NCBI GenBank assembly: GCA_964344965.1
Contig: CAYFPJ010000007.1
Location: 1 to 48,273 of the forward strand
Source: UM-FILTER-37-12 sp964344965
GTDB taxonomy: Bacteria; Patescibacteriota; Patescibacteriia; Magasanikbacterales; UBA922
Direction of reading: 5' to 3'
Length of the DNA stretch: 48,273 nt
Below are positions 25,233-31,497 of this stretch, in pieces. A model generated the notes under the pieces. That model was not told the DNA's origin. It worked only from the letters and a program-made list of their open reading frames with translations, and made no database searches. The first letter of the stretch is position 1; every line of letters starts with the position of its first letter. Made by a program: the position numbers and the translations under genes.

Positions 25233-25379
25233 TTTCACAAGAAACTGAATTGCTTGTTGTTTAAACTGGTTTATCTATCCTTGGTGGGTATAAAATTAAG
25301 GTTGTGTCTATGTTTGTTTGGTAAGAAAATCTTTGGAATAAAATATATAATAATGTACGACATTAATATATATTATAAT

Positions 25380-26427
25380 TTAGTCAAATTTATAATAATA
25401 AATCAATCCAGAGACAATCGCTCTTGCCATTTTAGTTAGCTTTTCTTTGTCAGTCTGTAGGTCGTGTAAGTTGGAGGCTACTTTTTTTCTATCTCCACTA
25501 GAAATGGAGTTTTTTGGAATATCTATCAGAAGGCCGCGACCAAATTTTTGCATTAGCTTGGCGGCAGTGATGTTGCTGGTCATTGGATGAGGATTATTTC
25601 TACCAAATTCAAAATCGTTCTCTTGTAGCGAACTTTCTATATTTTTGGTCAGAGTCGGATCGGATATGTCTACTCCTGGCTTTTCTATTGTACTGGTCGC
25701 TACATTGATAACCCTTGGCTCTCCCCAATGAAAAGGACTGATATAAGAATCCAGATATCCTGAAATATTGTTTGGCGCAAGTGCTACTGGGTCTGGACCA
25801 TATTTTGCAGATTTGGGGTTGAAAGGGGCCATGGTGTGGAGATCAATCCAGAATCCAGTATCAGACAAATTTTGAAAGTAGTCAAAGATTTGCTCTAGTG
25901 TTTTTTGGTGGAGATTTTGTAGATACTTTAGTATCTTAGGGTATTTATTTTTGTCAAAAATATTTCTCACGGCAGAGTCTGGACTGATCCTTCCGATATC
26001 TAGGATTCCACGAGGGATTTGGATGTCAATCACATCTACCCGCATTTCTTTATTTTTTTCAATGACTTTTTTGGCAATCTTGTGAACCAATTTTGTGACC
26101 CCGACATCTTTTTCAATTTTTAAATCTTTAAGCGGTTTTATTCCTCGATGCTTGCATCGAAAAAGTGAAAACTAACATTGGTTGAAATAAGATTTTCTGC
26201 CAATACCCCGCAGCTTGCTGCGGGGATGGCCCGATGAAGTCTTACTTAAACCAAATTTACTTTTATTAGTCAAGAAATGTTTTTTGCTCTACTTGCAGAG
26301 CTTCTGTGATCTCTGGATTATCTTTTAAAAATTTTTGCCCATCATCACCATGAAGATTTAATAAAAAATAATCTGCCTTGGTTCTGTTTTCTCCATAATT
26401 TGTGGTGTTTATATATTTTACACTCAT
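25380..26427 (-). pseudogene. N-formylglutamate amidohydrolase-like gene split by the 146-bp repeat
   Basis: The N-terminal piece runs from the ATG at 26427 to 26268: MSVKYINTTNYGENRTKADY, then FLLNLHGDDGQKF and ...VEQKTFLD. Repeat copy 1 follows, and then the rest: KIEKDVGVTKLVHKIAKKV, IQIPRGILDIGR, WIDLHTMAPF and GRGLLIDIPKN, to 25380. The HG near the start, the acidic E-K-D-V-G step, D-x-H-T-M and the late LLIDI strand follow the zinc-dependent N-formylglutamate amidohydrolase plan. Removing 145 bp rejoins the frames as Asp-Leu-Lys-Ile. As it stands the repeat adds stops, so the gene is broken; translation from the TTG at 26090 could give only a C-terminal fragment. Confidence 0.75.
26122..26267 (+). 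repeat. 146-bp dispersed repeat, copy 1
   Basis: Shares every base, as read, with copies at 29685, 36411 and 43056. It contains two hairpins: TCGATGC-TT-GCATCGA and CCCCGCAG-CTTG-CTGCGGGG. Near both ends lie imperfect inverted AAAT..TTTAAG and CTTAAA..ATTT motifs. It lies inside the amidohydrolase-like gene. Left flanks of all full copies end in TT, while right flanks differ at once, and no target duplication is evident. Confidence 0.9.
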
Positions 26428-26519
26428 ATTTATAACACTGATTACACAGATTTAGAAAGGATTGCACGGGCATGAGATGAAGGTGTGTTACTGAGGCAAA
26501 CATCTTGTAGTCTGGCAAC

Positions 26520-26903
26520 GTTCTATATTCTTTTGTTCCTGACCCTTTGGCTCTTTGGTTCAGGAGGGGTCATAAAGGTAACTAGACACATGTTGTTATC
26601 TGTCTACTGTTCCTTTCCCCAGCTATTTGTGTCATTCGCCGCTGGGGATGGCAGATTTTTTGAGACGTCACGCCGCCTGCTCCCCGTCCTCTCGGACGAG
26701 GGTCAGAGCGGCGGGCTGCTCGTTGCCAGTCTCCTGGCAACGAGCAGCCTTCATTCGGTCCTGCCACTCACCCCACGTCACCGTGGGGTGGCAGTAGAAG
26801 AACCCCGGCTGGGGGCGCCACGCCCCCTGAGTCTCGTTCATTCCTTCCTCCATGTCAAGGCATATTTGGAGAGAATTTTTTCTCTACAAACATGCTTTGA
26901 CAA
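26520..26903 (-). ncRNA. Candidate structured noncoding RNA, GC-rich, with GNRA-capped hairpins
   Basis: Read on the minus strand, a string of strong stems follows the second attenuator. They are TGTCAA-A-GCATGTTTG with its mate (26903-26854); GGGGGCG-TGG-CGCCCCC (26827-26811); CCCCACG-GTGA-CGTGGGG inside CTGCCA/TGGCAG (26794-26761); a perfect 16-bp stem with loop GAGA (26749-26714); CGTCC-GAGA-GGACG (26698-26685); CCCCAGC/GCTGGGG (26647-26617); and smaller ones to 26537. Three loops are GNRA tetraloops on this strand only. The high GC contrasts with the surroundings, as in functional RNAs of AT-rich genomes. A 57-codon frame (26841-26668) with a good Shine-Dalgarno site also fits here, so a small protein cannot be excluded. 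Confidence 0.5.
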
Positions 26904-26904
26904 A

Positions 26905-27033
26905 AGAAAAAACCTTCGTCATATTGACGAAGGTTTTTTATTAGAAATATTTATTTCAGCGAAAACACAACCTTCGTCGGGAGAGGGGCATCATCATGCT
27001 CATCATCATGATTGTGTTTAGAATAGAGTTCAT
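26905..27033 (-). promoter_or_regulatory. Met-codon attenuator 1 (leader peptide plus terminator)
   Basis: A 25-residue leader peptide starts at the ATG at 27033 (MNSILNTI, then MMMSMMM, then PLSRRRLCFR) and stops at 26956. Arm A GACGAAGGTT (26978-26969) lies in its Arg codons. Arm B AACCTTCGTC (26935-26926) can pair with A, or with arm C (26920-26911), identical to A and followed by TTTTCTTTT. A ribosome stalled on the Met codons leaves A free to pair with B (antitermination). One that reaches the stop covers A, so B-C terminates. Confidence 0.6.
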
Positions 27034-27049
27034 AATAGTTGTTAGAAAT

Positions 27050-27170
27050 AAAAAACCTTCGCTTGTTTTGCGAAGGCTTTGGAGATTTTTGGTGTTAGTT
27101 AAATCAGGCCTTCGCAAGGGGTCATCATCATGGCCATCATGTTGGTAGATTGTGTAGCAATATTTTTCAT
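27050..27170 (-). promoter_or_regulatory. Met-codon attenuator 2 (upstream tandem copy)
   Basis: Same design as the unit that follows it. The leader peptide from the ATG at 27170 reads MKNIATQSTN, then MMAMMM, then TPCEGLI, with the stop at 27101-27099. Arm A TTGCGAAGGC (27117-27108) lies in its Cys-Glu-Gly codons. Arm B GCCTTCGCAA (27077-27068) pairs with A over ten bases, or through CCTTCGC with arm C GCGAAGG (27062-27056), which is followed by TTTTTT. The T-run exists only on the minus strand, fixing the direction. Confidence 0.6.
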
Positions 27171-27208
27171 ATTATTTATACCTTACACTGATACCTTCAG
27201 TTTGTCAA
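27171..27208 (-). promoter_or_regulatory. Probable promoter driving the tandem attenuators
   Basis: On the minus strand, TTGACA at 27208-27203, 17 bases, then TAAGGT at 27185-27180. A better -10-like TATAAATAAT lies at 27180-27171, but the spacing to the -35 is then 22 bases. Either way transcription would start just before the first leader peptide. It is divergent from DUF1622. Confidence 0.4.
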
Positions 27209-27279
27209 TGATCAACTGTGGAATATCCAAAAAAGAAAAAATTTGGTATAATCACAATGTTGTTTTTAACATAAAAAAT

Positions 27280-27597
27280 ATGCCTGTTATCGAGGCCTTA
27301 AATTTTATCACCAGCTATGTTGGTTTGATCATCCAATACATTGGACTTTTTATTGTAGCTATTTCTGTGATTATTGGCCTGGCTAAGCTACCGATGAAGG
27401 AGTATACAGTAGATCACGTTCGTAAGCATATGGCTGCCCGAATTATTTTTGGGTTGGAGTTCGTGATTGCGGCTGACATCTTGCTTGCTACTGTAGCTAC
27501 CAGCTATAATGAGATTTTGAGACTGGGAGCTATCGTACTTATTAGAATCATGCTTGGTTATGTCTTGCGCAAAGACATGGCTGAGTTGAAGGGTTAA
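27280..27597 (+). CDS. DUF1622 membrane protein
   Basis: 105 residues from the ATG at 27280. Three hydrophobic segments are visible (ITSYVGLIIQYIGLFIVAIS, ARIIFGLEFVIAADILLATV, and LGAIVLIRIMLGYVLRKDM). The FGLEFVIAADIL and RIMLGYVLRKDME-like end match DUF1622. The role of the family is unknown. Earlier in-frame codons are ignored because they run through the oppositely directed attenuator region. It is followed by the tRNA-Ala promoter. Confidence 0.85.
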   Translation: MPVIEALNFITSYVGLIIQYIGLFIVAISVIIGLAKLPMKEYTVDHVRKHMAARIIFGLEFVIAADILLATVATSYNEILRLGAIVLIRIMLGYVLRKDMAELKG

Positions 27598-27624
27598 GTC
27601 ATTTTTTTGGACAGAACGCTCATA

Positions 27625-27653
27625 TTGACGTCCTGTTTTTATTTTGATATAAT
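27625..27653 (+). promoter_or_regulatory. Promoter of tRNA-Ala
   Basis: TTGACG (27625-27630), 17 bases, TATAAT (27648-27653), 32 bases before the tRNA. Confidence 0.75.
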
Positions 27654-27685
27654 TTTTTCGCTCTTAAAAAAGAAGAGTATATAAA

Positions 27686-27759
27686 GGGCCATTAGCTCAG
27701 TTGGCTAGAGCGCCGCCATGGCATGGCGGAGGTCAAGGGTTCAAATCCCTTATGGTCCA
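27686..27759 (+). tRNA. tRNA-Ala (GGC)
   Basis: The acceptor GGGCCAT pairs with ATGGTCC (27752-27758). The D arm is GCTCAGTTGGCTAGAGC, the anticodon stem CCGCC/GGCGG with loop ATGGCAT gives anticodon GGC, and the T arm is AAGGG TTCAAAT CCCTT. The discriminator is A and no CCA is encoded. Confidence 0.93.
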
Positions 27760-27963
27760 CATTTTGTGTACGAAATTACTAACATTACGCCATGCCTACC
27801 TACCGGCAGGAAAGATACAAAAAAGGCAATTAAGTCGTTAGGATTCCTCCTGAAAGGCGGGTTGACTCCAAACCATGTCTGTTGCGACCGCCTTTCGGCG
27901 GTAATCATAGTCTAGTAGCAACATTTCGTACCTTTCGTACCTTTCGTATTTCGCACATCTTTT

Positions 27964-28677
27964 ATGAATGCTCTTGAAATAAACAATTTCACCAAAAAGT
28001 ATGGTGACAATGTCGCTGTAGATAACATCTCTCTCACTGTCAAGCAAGGAGAGTTTTTTGGTTTTTTGGGGAAGAATGGTGCTGGTAAGACGACGACCAT
28101 CAGTGCCGTTACTGGTATTGGTAAGATTACTAGTGGAAATATAAAAGTATTTGGAATTGATGTGGAAAAAAAATATCGAGATGCTCGTCGTAAGATTGGA
28201 TTGTCTCCTCAAGAATTCAACGTAGACATCTGGGCCAAAGTGAGAAATATATTGTGGTATGTTGGTGGATATTATGGTATGAACAAACCTGAAAGAGAAA
28301 AAAGAATTGCAGAATTATTAAAAATTTTTGAACTAGAAGAACATCAGGACAAAGAATTTCGTCAGCTTTCTGGAGGATTGAAAAGGAGATTGATGTTGGC
28401 TCGAGCCATGATGCATGATCCAGATTTATTGATTCTTGACGAGCCTACTGCCGGGGTAGATGTAGAACTTCGTCATGAACTGTGGAAATATCTACGTCGT
28501 ATCAACGAGGAAGGAAAAACTATTTTTTTTACGTCACATTATCTCGAAGAAGTAGAAGAACTTTGTAGTCGTATCGCCATCATTGACGGCGGTAAGATTA
28601 TTGCTGATGCTCCGAAGAGTGAATTTATTCGGGACGGCAGCTCATTAGAAAAGAAATATTTAGAATTGACGAAGTAG
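27964..28677 (+). CDS. ABC transporter ATP-binding protein (ABC-2 type exporter)
   Basis: 237 residues. Walker A is GKNGAGKTTTISA near residue 37, the signature is LSGGLKRRLMLARAM, and Walker B is LLILDEPTAGVD followed by the switch histidine in FFTSHYLEE. It is the DrrA/CcmA-like class that powers drug, lipid or polysaccharide export. The permease gene follows on the same strand after 164 bases of palindromic DNA. All catalytic residues are present. Confidence 0.95.
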   Translation: MNALEINNFTKKYGDNVAVDNISLTVKQGEFFGFLGKNGAGKTTTISAVTGIGKITSGNIKVFGIDVEKKYRDARRKIGLSPQEFNVDIWAKVRNILWYVGGYYGMNKPEREKRIAELLKIFELEEHQDKEFRQLSGGLKRRLMLARAMMHDPDLLILDEPTAGVDVELRHELWKYLRRINEEGKTIFFTSHYLEEVEELCSRIAIIDGGKIIADAPKSEFIRDGSSLEKKYLELTK

Positions 28678-28801
28678 GGAGATAAGGAGATATTGCTCCA
28701 GCCTTCGGCTGTCGCGAGATAAGAGATAAAAGTAATTACAACGCATTATCTCCCTATCTCCTATCTCTTTTTCCGAAGGAAAAAATTATCTCCTTATCTC
28801 C
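28678..28801. repeat. Inverted-repeat element between ABC ATPase and permease genes
   Basis: GGAGATAAGGAGATA (28678-28692) is exactly inverted at 28787-28801. Inner copies of GAGATAAGAGATA and TATCTCCTATCTC extend the pairing, and two small hairpins (CAGCCTTCGGCTG, TTTTTCCGAAGGAAAAA) lie within. It may change the ratio of ATPase to permease by attenuating or stabilising the mRNA. It looks like a small inserted palindrome. Confidence 0.6.
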
Positions 28802-28841
28802 ATGTAATGATTACTCCATCACAAACTTCCTAAATTTATAT

Positions 28842-29603
28842 ATGAATATAGTCGGCCTCAAAACCCTCATCTACCAAGAAATCCAGCGTTTTTCTCGTGT
28901 GTGGATTCAGTCTTTGGTTAGTCCATGGATCAATGCCCTTCTTTATATCCTTGTCTTTGGTGTGATTGTAGGTTCACGGATTGATCTTATTGCTGGGGTG
29001 ACTTACATTGATTTTGTCTTGCCTGGCATTGTGATGCTCAATTTGATTTCAGCTTCATATATGCAGGGGGCTTTCGGTCTTTATTTCAAGAGATTTGCAC
29101 GCCATATTGAGGAGGTCTTGATAGCTCCTTTTTCTCATTTTGAAATACTAATTTCTTTTGTAGCAGCGGCTGTACTGCGGGGTCTGATTGTCGGGTTTGG
29201 GGTTTACGTCATAGCATTATTTTTTAGTGCAGCGACTATCACTCACCTCTTCTTGTTCTTGTTTTACAGTATTTTGGTCGCGATAATTTTTTCATTTGTT
29301 GGTCTCATTATTGGACTCTGGGCCAATAATTTTGAACAGGTGTCAGTTTTGAACACATTTGTGATTACGCCCCTTACTTTCCTTGGTGGTGTATTCAATT
29401 CCATCACCATGCTGCCAGAGAGTGCCCAGTTTTTTGTTCGTCTCAATCCTTTTTTCTATTTTGTCGACGGCCTGCGCTACTCCATGATCGGAATTAGCGA
29501 GGCCAATGTCTGGGTTGGTCTGGGAATTATTTTTACTTTGATTGTTGTTCTTGGGGGGGTTGTTTGGTATTTGTTTAAGATTGGGTGGAAGATTAGGACG
29601 TAA
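28842..29603 (+). CDS. ABC-2 type transporter permease
   Basis: 253 residues with six hydrophobic segments, for example ISYLG-like SLVSPWINALLYILVFGVIVG, SFVAAAVLRGLIVGFGVYVIALFF and VGLGIIFTLIVVLGGVVWYLF. The late motif FNSITMLPESAQFFVRLNPFFYFVDGLRYSMIG is the hallmark of ABC-2 permeases such as DrrB and NodJ. It pairs with the ATPase upstream to form an exporter. The cargo is unknown. Confidence 0.92.
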   Translation: MNIVGLKTLIYQEIQRFSRVWIQSLVSPWINALLYILVFGVIVGSRIDLIAGVTYIDFVLPGIVMLNLISASYMQGAFGLYFKRFARHIEEVLIAPFSHFEILISFVAAAVLRGLIVGFGVYVIALFFSAATITHLFLFLFYSILVAIIFSFVGLIIGLWANNFEQVSVLNTFVITPLTFLGGVFNSITMLPESAQFFVRLNPFFYFVDGLRYSMIGISEANVWVGLGIIFTLIVVLGGVVWYLFKIGWKIRT

Positions 29604-29684
29604 GAATTTTTAATTTGTAATTTATAATTTTCAAACAATTTTCAATCTTAAAATTAATAAATTTTTTCATTCTAAATTGTTTTT

Positions 29685-29830
29685 AAATCTTTAAGCGGTT
29701 TTATTCCTCGATGCTTGCATCGAAAAAGTGAAAACTAACATTGGTTGAAATAAGATTTTCTGCCAATACCCCGCAGCTTGCTGCGGGGATGGCCCGATGA
29801 AGTCTTACTTAAACCAAATTTACTTTTATT
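29685..29830 (+). repeat. 146-bp dispersed repeat, copy 2
   Basis: Full copy, identical by eye to the one at 26122. It lies in the gap between the ABC permease and ychF and ends 28 bases before the ychF ATG, so the ychF leader or promoter must lie within it or be supplied by it. The 80 bases before it are plain AT-rich DNA. Confidence 0.9.
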
Positions 29831-29858
29831 TAAAAATTTCAAATTGTAAATTTTCAAT

Positions 29859-30935
29859 ATGTTATCAATCGGAATAGTCGGTCTCCCAAATGTTGGTAAA
29901 TCCACGCTTTTCAATGCCCTCACCAAGAGTAAGCAAGCAGACGCCCAAAATTATCCTTTTTGTACCATCGAACCAAACGTTGGTGTTGTTGAGGTTCCAG
30001 ATGCAAGGCTGCAAAAGTTGAGTGATATTTCCAAATCAAAAAAAATAATTCCCACTGCCATAGAATTTATCGACATTGCGGGGATAGTCAAAGGTGCATC
30101 AGAGGGTGAAGGTCTTGGTAATAAGTTTCTCTCTCATATTCGTGAATGTGATGCTATTGCTCAAGTGGTGCGTTCTTTTGAAGATGGCAATATTACTCAT
30201 GTCCATAATAAAGTGGATCCCAAAAGTGACGTAGACGTGATCAATCTGGAATTGGTGCTAGCTGATTGGCAGACTGTCTCGAAGAGGCTCGAAAAGGTTG
30301 CTAGGGAAGCAAAGGGTGCAAAGGCTAAGGAGGTGGCTGTGGAGTTGTCTGTTTTAGAAAGATTAAATAAACAATTAGAAAATAGTAAACCAGTTCGTCT
30401 GCTGGAGTTTTCAGAGGATGAAGAATTGATTGTTAGGGATTTGCATCTACTGACTATGAAGCCAATGATGTATATTGTAAACGTCAGTGAACAGGAAACA
30501 GTGAACAGTGAACAGTTGAAACTGGAAGAAGGTGCTGTACATGTCTACATCTCAGCCAAGATTGAGGCAGAAATTGCCGAGTTGCCCGAGGAAGATGCCA
30601 AAGAATTTATGGAGGATCTAGGAATGAGGCAGTCAGGATTGGACAAGATTATCACTGCTGGTTACAAATTGCTTGATTTGGTGACATTTTTCACTTCTGG
30701 AGAGATGGAGACTAGGGCCTGGACTGTGAAGAGTGGGGCGACTGGTCCTGAAGCAGCTGGAGTAATTCACACAGATTTTCTCAAAGGGTATATCAAAGCT
30801 GATGTGGCGAATGTTGGTGATTTTGTTTCTTGTGGTGGATGGAATGGAGTGAAAGAAGCTGGGAGGATGCAATTGGTTGGGAAGGATTACATAGTTCAGG
30901 ATGGGGACGTTTGTTACTTTCATATATCTACATAA
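29859..30935 (+). CDS. ychF: Ribosome-binding ATPase/GTPase YchF
   Basis: 358 residues of the Obg-related family. G1 is GLPNVGKSTLFNALT, followed by NYPFCTIEPNVG. G3 is DIAGIVKGASEGEGLGNKFL, the G4 position is VNVSEQE, and the C-terminal TGS domain contains TRAWTVKSGATGPEAAGVIHTDFLKGYIKADV. YchF prefers ATP over GTP and binds ribosomes. The gene is preceded closely by repeat copy 2. Confidence 0.96.
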   Translation: MLSIGIVGLPNVGKSTLFNALTKSKQADAQNYPFCTIEPNVGVVEVPDARLQKLSDISKSKKIIPTAIEFIDIAGIVKGASEGEGLGNKFLSHIRECDAIAQVVRSFEDGNITHVHNKVDPKSDVDVINLELVLADWQTVSKRLEKVAREAKGAKAKEVAVELSVLERLNKQLENSKPVRLLEFSEDEELIVRDLHLLTMKPMMYIVNVSEQETVNSEQLKLEEGAVHVYISAKIEAEIAELPEEDAKEFMEDLGMRQSGLDKIITAGYKLLDLVTFFTSGEMETRAWTVKSGATGPEAAGVIHTDFLKGYIKADVANVGDFVSCGGWNGVKEAGRMQLVGKDYIVQDGDVCYFHIST

Positions 30936-30956
30936 GTCGCAAGACTGAGATGTTTG

Positions 30957-31060
30957 CCTGCCCGCCGAAGCTTTAGCGAAGGTGGGTTACTTCCATACTT
31001 CTACTTAGAACATGAAACATTAAACATGGAACAAAAAGCCACCTGTTGTAGGTGGTTTTT
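30957..31060 (+). other. REP-like hairpin and terminator after ychF
   Basis: CCCGCC (30961-30966) pairs with GGTGGG (30981-30986), a palindrome type that recurs in this window (near 41-65 and 31406). A real terminator follows: CCACCT and AGGTGG (31039-31055) with TTTTT. The gap from 31061 to 31291 shows no gene. Confidence 0.5.
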
Positions 31061-31291
31061 GGGCTTTTGCAACTTACTATATCAGAACTCTTGAATAATT
31101 TTGCCAAAATATGCGATAAAATAGTTATTTACTTACCACCAGAATGCAACCAAGAGTTCATTCTTTGAGTACATCATAACACAGCATCTTCATTATACCA
31201 CCCCCACCCAAAAAACAACAAAATTCCTCTATATTCCTCCCTTGTCTCATGTTATATGCTCCATGATCCATGCCAAATGTCTACACTACTC

Positions 31292-31320
31292 TTGACAAAC
31301 AGCCATTTTTGTGCTATACT
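31292..31320 (+). promoter_or_regulatory. Promoter of the Phe/Asp-rich protein gene
   Basis: TTGACA (31292-31297), 17 bases, TATACT (31315-31320). It leaves a leader of roughly 170 bases before the ATG at 31498, including a CCCGCC-type palindrome near 31410. A leader this long is uncommon in this window. Confidence 0.75.
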
Positions 31321-31497
31321 AAGGTATGTAATCTTTACCTGTGTTGTTTTCAGGGAGAGATAACGCTTCAAACAAAAAAACCCTCATCAGCCCCAGCCAC
31401 AGGGTGCCTGCCCGCCGATATAGAGGGGTCAGCCTCTGGCTGAAGGTGAGCTGGCAAACAAAAATTCAAAAACAAACATAAACATAAACACAAACAT

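Noticed and set aside
26122..26267. The 146-bp repeat as a self-splicing intron
   Set aside because: It is too short for a group I or II intron and most copies lie between genes. A small mobile element fits better, although RNA removal has not been tested.
26668..26841. A 57-codon minus-strand frame with a strong Shine-Dalgarno site (start at the ATG 26841)
   Set aside because: Not listed as a gene because it is filled with perfect GNRA-capped hairpins and shows no family motif. RNA structure explains the sequence better, though a small protein remains possible.
26485..27021. A 178-codon plus-strand frame ending in His-His-His-Ala-His-His-His
   Set aside because: It runs antisense through the structured RNA and attenuator region, has no usable start context, and its His run is the complement of the Met codons.
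26950..27150. A histidine-operon leader peptide on the plus strand
   Set aside because: On the plus strand the hairpins come before the His codons, and the second hairpin lacks a T-run, so the order does not support attenuation in that direction.
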